Source: a virus. From it: 20,609 bases of DNA. Shown one piece after another: positions 1 to 8,477 of the stretch. The stretch is from positions 1 to 20,609 of the IMG/VR virus record IMGVR_UViG_3300017771_000155; one strand, given 5' to 3'. The notes under the pieces were generated by a model. The model was not told where the DNA came from, made no database searches, and was given only the letters and a program-made list of their open reading frames with translations. The translations under genes and the position numbers were made by a program. Position 1 is the first letter of the stretch. Each line of letters opens with the position of its first letter.

Positions 1-239
1 CCTGCACTATTAACAATATAGAATGTATTTGACAGAGCTGCTGTTGCCGCTGTAATTACTACTCTCGGTAACTCTCCAACTATGTGCCATTGTACAGCGT
101 TATGGTTATAAACTTCTAGAATATTTTTAGAAGTATTATAATATAAAGCGCCGGAGTTAGCACTAGGAGGGCGTTGAGCAGTAGTGCCAGATGCAATCAG
201 TGGCTGATCGTTAAGTCCTTGTCCTACTATTCTTCCCAT
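1..239 (-). CDS. Phage fibre-like structural protein, N-terminal part (runs off left edge)
   Basis: The first 79 residues of a protein that continues beyond base 1. The start ATG (237-239) is preceded by AAGGAG about 8 bases upstream, and that ribosome site overlaps the stop codon of the 106-aa gene before it, which suggests translational coupling. The protein begins MGRIVGQGL, resembling the GRI-G-x-L starts of the 350-aa and 463-aa proteins in this window. Residues 21-51 carry an AQRPP...LYYNT...EVY...QW motif that matches AQRP...RYNTD...E.Y.G..W in three other genes here. Motifs of this kind are common in marine phage tail and structural proteins. By inference it is a virion surface or fibre-associated protein; total length and function cannot be seen. 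Confidence 0.75.
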   Translation of the reverse strand, partial: MGRIVGQGLNDQPLIASGTTAQRPPSANSGALYYNTSKNILEVYNHNAVQWHIVGELPRVVITAATAALSNTFYIVNSA

Positions 240-251
240 GTTTATCTCTCC

Positions 252-572
252 TTATGCTGTTGAAGTTTCAATACCTAAGCACACAGCCGATACGTTAATT
301 GCGTTTGATCTAACAACAACGACCTTAGATGCGTCAAGCACTATACCTGTTCTTTCTAGTACACCGTTTGCAGTTACCTGTGAGTCATACTCTATGTAAT
401 CTGCGTCTGCTGGTGTTCCAGAGGAACTAACTGCTATCCTTACTGTTGCAGCACTTGAAGACCTGTTACAGATATTTACCGTTACTACGCTAAAAGTATC
501 TGCAGGTACTGTGTATAGGGTAGTGTCAGTAGCCGCTGCAAGGTCCGCTGTCCCTAAAATTCCTGTTGCCAT
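252..572 (-). CDS. Small beta-rich virion-type protein, 106 aa
   Basis: A complete small gene between the 2602-aa adhesin and the next fibre-like gene. GGAG lies about 9 bases before the ATG, and the TAA stop is embedded in the next gene's ribosome site (TAAGGAG). The product has no charged helices and is rich in Val, Thr, Ala and Ser. It has an LYTVPA segment near residues 18-24, a VTVNICNRS strand at about 30-38, and a late region with alternating hydrophobics (VVVV near 84-87), which suggests a single beta-sandwich. Its layout resembles the 110-aa and 125-aa proteins elsewhere in the window: an N-terminal strand pair, an 'N' turn after a hydrophobic strand, a Gly/Pro turn, then a final strand. 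No catalytic motif, signal peptide or membrane segment is visible. I infer a small structural or fibre-accessory protein; the specific family is not recognised. Confidence 0.75.
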   Translation of the reverse strand: MATGILGTADLAAATDTTLYTVPADTFSVVTVNICNRSSSAATVRIAVSSSGTPADADYIEYDSQVTANGVLERTGIVLDASKVVVVRSNAINVSAVCLGIETSTA

Positions 573-600
573 TATATTTTTCTCCGTTTATAATTTATTT

Positions 601-3600
601 CTAGTTTAAGAAGTACTGCCATGCAATTGGAAGTCCTCTAACTCCACCTTTGAAATTTAGGTTAGCATTAACCTTAATTGCCGCTTGTGTAGTTGTAGTT
701 ATCTGTGTTCCAGCAATGTAAATTGCACCTGCTGTAACACTATTTACGTTAAGTGATGCACCACCGCCACCAATTTGTGAACTGATGTAAGCCTTAATAG
801 CTCTTTGTGTTGGTACAACACTATCACTATCTGCTGTGAAGAATGGGTCTGTACTAAATTCTTCAATTGAAGCAGATCCTCCACCTAGCGTAACCTCACC
901 AAGTGTAAGTTCTTGTAGTCCTGCAATGTTAAATGCATCAGCATTCAATGTTGCAACACCAGTTGACTGTTCAACACTAAACAATCCACCAACTCTAAAG
1001 TTACCATCTTGGTCAGTTGCTGTGTAGAATACTCTACCACCGCTACGTTCCCTGGTTTCGTTAGCCTGTATAGGATCTTGTGTTGGAAGCCCTGGATAAT
1101 TAGTTTCAGTAAAGTTACCTGTACCAATATCTAGGAAGTCATGTCCTGTTAAACGTACCTGCGAGTACTTAATTCTAGTTGTTACACTAGTACCGTGTGC
1201 AGGAACATTAATAACTTTCATATCCGGTGATACTTGTAAGAAACATGTATAAGCACCTGGGTTTGTACCTAGTTGTGTTATAATGTTAACAAGTTTAAAC
1301 GTATCATTTGGTAAATGTCCAAACACAACGTTTGATCCTGTTACCGGAATATTTGTAAGTTGTCTAACAGCAATGAACGAACCACTTTGGAAGAAGTCAG
1401 CAAATCCATCACCACCTGTTAAGTCAGCGGAAGCTGAAACATATCCAGTTCCTCTACTAATGAATGTTGGGTTCGCTAACACACCGTTACCAATTCTAAC
1501 TATAAACGGTACTGCGTAAATCTCACTTGGGTCAGTAATAGTTAGTGTTGGAACACTATCATATCCTGCACCTGGTTCAATAAGTCTAATTGAAAAGATC
1601 TTGTTCTGTGCAACAAACGTTCTAGCTTTTGCTGTAACACCCAGTCTTGATCTTGAAGCAATTGCTCCTGATACAACTGGAATTGTTACCCAATAACCTT
1701 TTTTGCCTGATACACCATGTCCACATGCCATATAACCTTCACCTACTTGGTCTCCAGTTACACCTTCTAGTGATTTCCATGTCCAGTTAAATCCGTCTTG
1801 CGATGTAGCAACATCATTAAAGCCGTCTAATCCGTCTATGTATGCTGTAGCAACAAACTGTCCTTGTCCGTATTCAACTCTTTGCAATCCTGAAACTGCT
1901 GTTGAGTCTGGAGCACCCATTGGCATCGCTACCCATGTTGCGCCATCTAATGACATAGCACCTGTGTTGTTATCACTTGCTACTGCAACAAAGTGTCCAT
2001 TACCCCATGCAACATCTGTCCATGCTCTTGAAGCCGGAAGTGCTGCTGCTGTCCAAGTTATTGCATCTGTTGAGTATTCAACAACTGTTGAGCTTGGTTT
2101 AATTGCAACAAACAATCCTTTACCATATTCAATTCTTGTATGTCCAGTGTTGTTAAGTGTTCCTGTAATATCCCACTCAACTCCATCTAATGATATAGCA
2201 ACTGTAGCTGATCCTGCTTGTACTGCAACAAACTTGCCTTCACCGTATGTAACATCAGTCCATGTTCCGCTTGATGGCATAGTAGAAGTTACCCATGTAA
2301 TACCGTCATCGGAGTATGCTGCTGTTGCAGTTCCTGTTGCTACTGCAACATATCTACTTTGTAATGCTACAGTTGATCCATCGTCAATCAATCCGTGTGC
2401 TATAGATGTCCAGTTAGCATTTGGCATAACGTTTGCTGTCCAAGTTTTACCATCAGTACTATAAGCACCTGCTGCTGCACTTGATTTAACAGCTACCCAT
2501 GCACCTTCTTGTGCTGAACCTTCTGTTTCAATTTCTAAAATTACACCGTTAGTGTCTACTGATACAACTGTTACTGTAATATCATTTGTGGTTGCTGCGC
2601 CTCCAACATTGTTACCAGCAATAGTAAATGTATCGTAACGTGTATATCCTGTTCCGCCACTTACAAGTGTTGTAATGTATTTTCCGCCGTTTTTAATAAC
2701 TTGGAAACTAGCACTTGAACCACCACTGTTATTGTATGTTGAACTTGGTAAGTAAACTCCTGTTCTTGCACCCCATAATACATCTTGCCATGCACCACTT
2801 GTAGGAAGTGTTACACCTTCTGAACTATCAGTTGGAGCACTAAATACCGCTCTTGGTTCAACTGTATATGTTGATGAAGCATCTGGAGCAACAATTGTTG
2901 TACCTGCTACAATGTGATCAAATCCTGATGCACCTGTTGACTCTTTAGTAACTGCTGCAATTTTAGTACCACTGTTATATGATGCAATAATACCGTATTG
3001 TCCAACACCAGCGCCGCCTGTAATGTTAACTCTCATACCAACGTATGCTGAGCTAATCTCTGCGTCTGTTGCAGCAAGTGTAAGGCTTGTTGAAGTACCA
3101 GCCTGACAAGTGTTTGAGTTAGTAATGTAACCAAATCCACCGAAGTTACCGTCTGCTTCTGGAGCATTAGTACTGTCGTCTACATTATCTTGTAGGAATA
3201 CTTCGTGTACACCACCGTCTCTATACTCATCTGTCTCTGCTGTTGCGCCTGTACCAGCACCTGAAATTAACCAAGTTGCGTTAGTATATTCGTTACCAGC
3301 ATTAGTAAATTCAAATGCGTAAACTTGTTGTGCATTATCAGTTTGTACACTACCAACTGTAGCTTCAAACTGGAATTTGTTATCAACAATAGCAGTGTTT
3401 GGAGTTTCAGTATTATCAAATCCTTCTGCTACTGAACCAAAGTCACCGTATGAGTTGTTACCGTTTGTACCTCTAATTCTACCACCGTTTTCTGACAAGT
3501 AACCTACGTGTGAGTAATATGTAAACACTGATACAAGCTCTGCTCTACCATTGTTTGTTACCCAAGCACCGATACCGTCGGATATAACCTGTGTAAAGTC

Positions 3601-6600
3601 GTTACTAACAATCGAATCATTACCACCATTGTGTAGTGCGCCATCAATCTTTTGACCAATTGCACCAGCACCAAGTGTTGTTACGTTTTGTACGTATGGT
3701 GAACGTTCAATAATCCATGTTGAGAAATCATCTGGACCATATCCTGGATCAAGTGATACATAAGCACCACCCGAAACTCTTGAAGTTCCTAATGCATTTG
3801 GAGCAAGTAAATCACCTGCCATGTTTGCAAGAGTTTGGTTTCTAACACCAGTAGCGTTTCTTACATAATAGAAGTCTTCGCCATCTCTTACACCATGTAC
3901 TGCGTTACCGTAGTATCTTGCAGCCATTAATGATTTGTAGTTACCGTGATATTGGAAGTCATACTTGAGTGCGTCAAGTATTCTATTCATATCTCTTTCA
4001 CATTTTGCACTGTTGTAGTCAAGCATAACAGTCATTGAACCAGATGCATCATCTATTGACATCGCAGTAGAATCGTTTCTAGTTTTTGCAACTGTAAATT
4101 TAGTGCCTGAAATAATTTTGTTTACATAGTAAGTTGTTCCTACTTCAAAACCATTTCCTCCTACTGATGCTGGCGGACTTAATAATGTTCCGCTAACTTT
4201 AATTGCAGTACCAATTCTTAACCAGCTAGTATCACTAATTGTTAAAGAATCATCTGATGCCGCTGTTGCTGTACAAGTATCTTTGTATGTGTCTTGTACC
4301 CATGCTGTAGATTCACCAATAATAAAGTTTCTGTTTCTTTCAATTTGTAAAATTGCATAGTGTGCATTTCTTACTTCAGAAACACACGGAGATCCTTCAT
4401 TTGAACCACTGTAAACTACGTCATCTAAGTCTTGCATTAATGTATTAATACGTGCAATTGCTGTAGCGTCTCCGCCTACGTTTGCTATTGCTTGTGTTCT
4501 TACATATTCAAAAGCACTTCTTGTAGTTGCTTTCTGATCTAAGTTATAAACATCTTTAGCTGTTGCTCTCAAGTATGAAAGTGCAGCTCTCATTGTTTGT
4601 TCGTTGCTGTTTGTAGCAAAGTCAAACATAACTGCTTCCATGATCATTCTTGTATCACGTAAACACTTAGTTTGGTTGTATAATACTTTTGCTGTTGTTC
4701 CGTCTGACTTAAAAGCATTCGGATATACATGATCGCCATTGAAGCAATTAAACACAATATTTGCTAGTGTAAATGTATCTTCAATTGCTAAACCGTGTGC
4801 TGCGTCTACAGTAATATCCATTACACCTGTGCTGTTATTATATGTAACTGCTGTGATGTTTAATACAGTTCCGTCACCTTTAGTAACAATACCACCACTT
4901 ACATATGTGTGAGTATATGCACTTGTACCAACATAAGTTTCAATTCTTGTTGTTGACGGTACAGCTTGTACTCTATAATCAGTATGGTAATTACCTGGAT
5001 TTAAGTGATTGATAACTCCTGTTATAACGGTCTCTTGCGCTGCGTCTAAGGTCGTTACAGCGTTGATCAATGCTGTTGTACTACTTACACCGTTCGTTAG
5101 TGCAGGGAAGTTTGTAGCGTTTGCTATAACTGTTAAACTTGTTCCGTCTGTAACTGTTTGTGTACTACCACCAAATGTTGCAGACAATGTAAATGTGTTT
5201 GCATCTGGTGCAGTTTTAATCCAGTATGTACGTGTTTTATATAAAGCGCCACTACCTGTACCGTATGTAGTTCTCATTGCAATTGAATCGCCAACCTGTA
5301 AACCGTGGTTAGCAGATGTAAGTGTATTACTTGATGCTGCTGTAATTACAATATTTGGTTGATCATTTGGATCACCAATTACTGCTGTAATAATATCAAG
5401 TGCTTCACCAATAAATGTTGAAGCTGCTGCACTACCTGCTGTTCCTCTTACTTGAGGTACAACACTTTGTAATGCTGTAATAGTAGTATTAGTTGAAGCA
5501 TCTTGCATTATTGCTTTTAATTTGTTATATGCTGCAACAGTTGCTCCGCCTTCTACTACACCTACGCCTACTCCATCGTCTAAGTATGCTAAAGCAGCAA
5601 TCCTTGACATGCTCTTACCACCATAAGTTAAGTCGTAACAAACAGAGTCAACAATATAACCTACGTCTTGACGACATTTCATTTTACTGTGTTTTACATT
5701 TGGATAGTTAGCAGTAATAAATGCAACTACTTCTTCTTTAAAGAATTTTTTGTTTTCTCTAAGTCTAGCTCTTGCATCACCGTAACCATTTAAATATGCA
5801 GCGTTGTATCCTGTAGGATCAGCACTGTTTCTTAATTCAAATTCACCGACTCTATAGTCGATTTGTTTTTGCATTGATCTAATTAAACGTTCAACATGTG
5901 TTTCTTCTACTGTGTCAGCAAAAGGAACAGCAATGTCTTGTGCAAAAGCGTTAGTTGAAGTTTTAGTTACACTTGCACCTTTAATAATATCACCAATAAC
6001 GCCTTCTAAACGTCCTAATGCAGCAATTGTATATTTTGCATCAGTCATATTTGTAATTGGTCCTGAAGGTCCAACGTTTGTGGATCTAACTTCTTCACCA
6101 AGCACAACAGTATTTTCTGGAACAATAATTGGTCCAATTTCTCTGTACTGTCCTGTTTTAATTTTAATTGTGTTCTGTGGAACATATCTTGCAGGAATAT
6201 TATCTGCATTACCTGCTGCAATTGCATCAGTAATGATTTTTAAACCTGCTGCAAGTACAGCACTTGAAGTTGGTTCTGCAATCAATGTTGATGTTTTATA
6301 TTGTGAAACAACAGCAGTTGAATTATCACCGTTTGTAGTTTGGTAATTAGTTGTTGGATCAGTTTGTGCTAATACATGATCAACCAATGTTGACATATAT
6401 GCATATGCTTCTGCTGAGTTTGCTGCTTCTGTTGTTAAGTTTGAGTATGGACCTGTGTTGTAAGGTGCTTCAAAAAGAGCTCCAACAAATGCATTCGCAG
6501 CACCTCTTGATCTCTTGTTACCACCATGACACATGTCATAGACCATAGCGTCTAATACTAGTCCCATATCTCTGTGACAGTCATCATCCGCATAATCAAA

Positions 6601-8409
6601 GTTTTCCCAAATGCTACCACTTGCAGCATTTGCAATTTGATATGTAATCCATTCTGTAACTTCACGTTGAATAAACGCTTTGTTCATTTCAATTAAGTGT
6701 CTTGCTTCTGGATGTCTTGGACCGTTTAATACTGCTTCACAAGCATATCTAACTGATGCAAATGGTTTATCTAATGTTGCACCATGCACTGGATATGGAT
6801 TATCTTGTCCATGTGGAGCAACGTAGTAAACGTAATCGTTTGCACCCATTGAACGCCATTCTGGATAGTTTGCTCCAGCTTGTAAAACTTGTCCTTCTAC
6901 ACCAATTGGAAGTCTAGCAACACCAGCACCACCGTAGTAAACCAAATCACCTTTTGTTGTTAGTAGTGAAGTTTCACTACCTGTAATCATTTGGTTCCAG
7001 TAAGTACCTGTTGTGTCTTGGTCTGGACGACTGTTGTCTGCACCACCACCAGCTGCACCAATTGTTGATCCGTCATCGCCTTCTGATCTGTGTTTGTTAA
7101 TACACACATATGAGTTGTCGCCGAACTTAACACAATCGCCTACATCATATTCATAGTCGTCAGCCCATGTGCCTGCCCAGTAAAAACCACTTGATAGTTT
7201 GCTCCAGTAATTAGGTTCAATTGGATGAGCTGCAACTCTTGCAGTCATTGACCCTGTACCTAGAGTTGGTGTAAATACTGTTCCGCCATGTGCGATTGAA
7301 ATTGTAAATGTTGTTGCATCATCAACTGTCTTAATGTAGTATGTTGCACCTTCGTTAACGTTACCATAAACAGCACCGCTAAAGTATATTGACATACCAA
7401 CAGCCATTCCTGTTGTGGATGCTGTTGTAAATTTGTTTGTTGAGTTACTTGATGCTGTTATTGTAAAGTCGTTACTTGGTGAATCAACTGTAGCAACATA
7501 TGATTGTCCTTTAACTGCTACAACTTGACCAACTTTATAATCTGTTGCGTTGCTCCAGTTATTCTGGAAGTCAAAACCTTTACCAAATAATGCAAAGTTT
7601 GTAGTATCAGTTGAAGGATTAGTTGAACCTGAATGATATACTTTTGCTACGTATTGGTTACCACCGTATGATACAACATCACCTGGTTGGTATACTGTCG
7701 AGCCGCTCCAAGTATTTTCATATTCAAAGCCTTCAATAAACTGTGTCCAGTTTGCTGCGTCAGTTGCAAAAGTTGTTGCATTTGAAGTATGCTGTGTAGT
7801 ACAAATATATGTACCAGCACCTTGCTTAACAACATCATTATATTTGTATCTTGTATTTCCTGTCCAAGCAGCTTTATATTCTATTCCTTGGTTAAATATA
7901 TCCCATTTAGATTGATCATTTTCTAATCCGTCGCTGGCAGTAGCAGCAGATGTATGACCTTCGTTTGCAACATAAGTTGTTGCACCATATCTAACTAAAT
8001 CGTTAATTTTGTATCTAGTTGCAACTGCCCAATCACTCTTCCAGTCAAAACCTTCAGCGTAAGCAGTCCATTTAGCAATATCATTCTCAAGACCTAATGA
8101 AGCAGTAGCGGCAGATGTATGCGGAGTAGAACAAATATAAATCTGTCCACCGTACTTAACTAAGTCATTTGTTTTGTAATAAGTTGATGTAGCCCAATCG
8201 CCCTTCCAGTCCTGACCGTCTGTCATCTGGTTCCATCTTGAAGGACTTACGTTCAAGTCTACATAAAAATCTGCGTCACTTGTATGTCCTGTAGTACAGA
8301 TAAACGTTTTACCGCCATATCTTACTACATCGTCTTTGTAGTAGACTGTAGGAGTGGCCCAATCGCCTTTCCATACAAATCTAATTCTACCTAATTTAAA
8401 CTCTGCCAT
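601..8409 (-). CDS. Giant modular phage adhesin / tail-fibre-like protein, 2602 aa
   Basis: Starts MAEFKLGRIR with GGAG 9 bases upstream and ends WQYFLN. Visible order: seven repeats of the form W..xW....Y..gD.V.yGg..Y....HTS (about residues 8-480), like the CBM5/12 carbohydrate-binding pattern; a TTKGDLVYYGG phage linker (~485); a beta-helix start YYVAPHGQ (~525); four helical modules with a CxRD...YD pattern (~575-630, 885-935, 1250-1270, 1358-1494); a conserved beta-helix region with GQKIDGALHNGGN and AELVSVFTYY (~1550-1660); a BNR-like propeller with repeated FVAV...S.DG..W (~1970-2220); and a C-terminal module with GGRVFYTATDQDGNFRVG (~2455) and PTQRAIKAY (~2540). An 80-residue domain is inserted three times. 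By inference it is an elongated virion protein that binds cell-surface polysaccharide; enzymatic activity is not shown. It is a paralogue of the neighbouring 1862-aa protein. Confidence 0.85.
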   Translation of the reverse strand: MAEFKLGRIRFVWKGDWATPTVYYKDDVVRYGGKTFICTTGHTSDADFYVDLNVSPSRWNQMTDGQDWKGDWATSTYYKTNDLVKYGGQIYICSTPHTSAATASLGLENDIAKWTAYAEGFDWKSDWAVATRYKINDLVRYGATTYVANEGHTSAATASDGLENDQSKWDIFNQGIEYKAAWTGNTRYKYNDVVKQGAGTYICTTQHTSNATTFATDAANWTQFIEGFEYENTWSGSTVYQPGDVVSYGGNQYVAKVYHSGSTNPSTDTTNFALFGKGFDFQNNWSNATDYKVGQVVAVKGQSYVATVDSPSNDFTITASSNSTNKFTTASTTGMAVGMSIYFSGAVYGNVNEGATYYIKTVDDATTFTISIAHGGTVFTPTLGTGSMTARVAAHPIEPNYWSKLSSGFYWAGTWADDYEYDVGDCVKFGDNSYVCINKHRSEGDDGSTIGAAGGGADNSRPDQDTTGTYWNQMITGSETSLLTTKGDLVYYGGAGVARLPIGVEGQVLQAGANYPEWRSMGANDYVYYVAPHGQDNPYPVHGATLDKPFASVRYACEAVLNGPRHPEARHLIEMNKAFIQREVTEWITYQIANAASGSIWENFDYADDDCHRDMGLVLDAMVYDMCHGGNKRSRGAANAFVGALFEAPYNTGPYSNLTTEAANSAEAYAYMSTLVDHVLAQTDPTTNYQTTNGDNSTAVVSQYKTSTLIAEPTSSAVLAAGLKIITDAIAAGNADNIPARYVPQNTIKIKTGQYREIGPIIVPENTVVLGEEVRSTNVGPSGPITNMTDAKYTIAALGRLEGVIGDIIKGASVTKTSTNAFAQDIAVPFADTVEETHVERLIRSMQKQIDYRVGEFELRNSADPTGYNAAYLNGYGDARARLRENKKFFKEEVVAFITANYPNVKHSKMKCRQDVGYIVDSVCYDLTYGGKSMSRIAALAYLDDGVGVGVVEGGATVAAYNKLKAIMQDASTNTTITALQSVVPQVRGTAGSAAASTFIGEALDIITAVIGDPNDQPNIVITAASSNTLTSANHGLQVGDSIAMRTTYGTGSGALYKTRTYWIKTAPDANTFTLSATFGGSTQTVTDGTSLTVIANATNFPALTNGVSSTTALINAVTTLDAAQETVITGVINHLNPGNYHTDYRVQAVPSTTRIETYVGTSAYTHTYVSGGIVTKGDGTVLNITAVTYNNSTGVMDITVDAAHGLAIEDTFTLANIVFNCFNGDHVYPNAFKSDGTTAKVLYNQTKCLRDTRMIMEAVMFDFATNSNEQTMRAALSYLRATAKDVYNLDQKATTRSAFEYVRTQAIANVGGDATAIARINTLMQDLDDVVYSGSNEGSPCVSEVRNAHYAILQIERNRNFIIGESTAWVQDTYKDTCTATAASDDSLTISDTSWLRIGTAIKVSGTLLSPPASVGGNGFEVGTTYYVNKIISGTKFTVAKTRNDSTAMSIDDASGSMTVMLDYNSAKCERDMNRILDALKYDFQYHGNYKSLMAARYYGNAVHGVRDGEDFYYVRNATGVRNQTLANMAGDLLAPNALGTSRVSGGAYVSLDPGYGPDDFSTWIIERSPYVQNVTTLGAGAIGQKIDGALHNGGNDSIVSNDFTQVISDGIGAWVTNNGRAELVSVFTYYSHVGYLSENGGRIRGTNGNNSYGDFGSVAEGFDNTETPNTAIVDNKFQFEATVGSVQTDNAQQVYAFEFTNAGNEYTNATWLISGAGTGATAETDEYRDGGVHEVFLQDNVDDSTNAPEADGNFGGFGYITNSNTCQAGTSTSLTLAATDAEISSAYVGMRVNITGGAGVGQYGIIASYNSGTKIAAVTKESTGASGFDHIVAGTTIVAPDASSTYTVEPRAVFSAPTDSSEGVTLPTSGAWQDVLWGARTGVYLPSSTYNNSGGSSASFQVIKNGGKYITTLVSGGTGYTRYDTFTIAGNNVGGAATTNDITVTVVSVDTNGVILEIETEGSAQEGAWVAVKSSAAAGAYSTDGKTWTANVMPNANWTSIAHGLIDDGSTVALQSRYVAVATGTATAAYSDDGITWVTSTMPSSGTWTDVTYGEGKFVAVQAGSATVAISLDGVEWDITGTLNNTGHTRIEYGKGLFVAIKPSSTVVEYSTDAITWTAAALPASRAWTDVAWGNGHFVAVASDNNTGAMSLDGATWVAMPMGAPDSTAVSGLQRVEYGQGQFVATAYIDGLDGFNDVATSQDGFNWTWKSLEGVTGDQVGEGYMACGHGVSGKKGYWVTIPVVSGAIASRSRLGVTAKARTFVAQNKIFSIRLIEPGAGYDSVPTLTITDPSEIYAVPFIVRIGNGVLANPTFISRGTGYVSASADLTGGDGFADFFQSGSFIAVRQLTNIPVTGSNVVFGHLPNDTFKLVNIITQLGTNPGAYTCFLQVSPDMKVINVPAHGTSVTTRIKYSQVRLTGHDFLDIGTGNFTETNYPGLPTQDPIQANETRERSGGRVFYTATDQDGNFRVGGLFSVEQSTGVATLNADAFNIAGLQELTLGEVTLGGGSASIEEFSTDPFFTADSDSVVPTQRAIKAYISSQIGGGGASLNVNSVTAGAIYIAGTQITTTTQAAIKVNANLNFKGGVRGLPIAWQYFLN
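4022..4281 (-). repeat. Roaming ~80-aa domain, copy 3
   Basis: Residues about 1377-1463 of the 2602-aa protein: ATAASDDSLTISDTSW, IGTAIKVSG, FEVGTTYYVNKIISGTKFTV and SGSMTVML. It splits the fourth helical module, falling between its NRNFIIGES...TYKDTC half and its AKCERDMNRILDALKYDF half. In the 1862-aa paralogue the corresponding halves are joined by only a short linker. Confidence 0.6.
5115..5357 (-). repeat. Roaming ~80-aa domain, copy 2
   Basis: Residues about 1018-1098 of the 2602-aa protein: ITAASSNTLTSANHGLQVGD, then TYWIKTAPDANTFTLS, GGS and SLTVIA. The spacing of the VGD, TY.IKT.pDA.tFTls and final TV elements matches copy 1. It lies between the second and third helical modules. Confidence 0.6.
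6960..8385 (-). repeat. Seven CBM5/12-like repeats in the 2602-aa adhesin
   Basis: Protein-level tandem repeats of about 55-60 residues. Each has an aromatic pair (W/Y/F..xW), a Y followed by GD or ND plus two hydrophobics, then YGG, a Y, and usually HTS. Cores include WKGDW...DDVVRYGG, WKGDW...NDLVKYGG, WKSDW...NDLVRYGA, YKAAW...NDVVKQGA, YENTW...GDVVSYGG, FQNNW...GQVVAVKG and WAGTW...GDCVKFGD. Copies 6 and 7 are the most diverged, and copy 6 is interrupted by the 80-residue roaming domain. The pattern matches the known CBM5/12 (ChiC-type) carbohydrate-binding layout; the ligand is not inferable. Confidence 0.65.
7235..7477 (-). repeat. Roaming ~80-aa domain, copy 1
   Basis: Residues about 311-391 of the 2602-aa protein. 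It reads as an autonomous beta domain with a polar start, GMAVGMSIYFSG, a G-rich turn, ATYYIKTVDDATTFTIS, and GTGSMTARV at the end. It is inserted inside carbohydrate-binding-like repeat 6, between its YVA strand and the closing W. The 1862-aa paralogue has an uninterrupted repeat there. Two further copies occur later in the same gene. Confidence 0.6.
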
Positions 8410-8435
8410 GTTTATCTACTCCATAGTGTTCCATT

Positions 8436-8443
8436 GTATTTAC
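8436..8443 (-). promoter_or_regulatory. Possible late-type promoter before the 2602-aa gene (GTAAATAC)
   Basis: The 68-base gap between the two giant genes contains TAAATA on the minus strand (8437-8442), the core of the T4/cyanophage late motif NATAAATA, but with G instead of A before TAAATA. It lies about 28 bases upstream of the ATG, a plausible leader length. The gap also holds an AT-only inverted repeat (8462-8480) across the upstream stop codon, which looks too weak to terminate. A similar near match (AATAAATT, 592-599) precedes the 106-aa gene. In AT-rich DNA these short matches may be chance. Confidence 0.28.
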
Positions 8444-8477
8444 CATTAATTTGTTATCTTCTAATATTAGTCTCATA

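Noticed and set aside
1838-2464. 208-aa open frame on the plus strand
   Set aside because: It lies wholly opposite the repetitive propeller of the 2602-aa gene; composition is typical of an antisense shadow and no ribosome site is seen.
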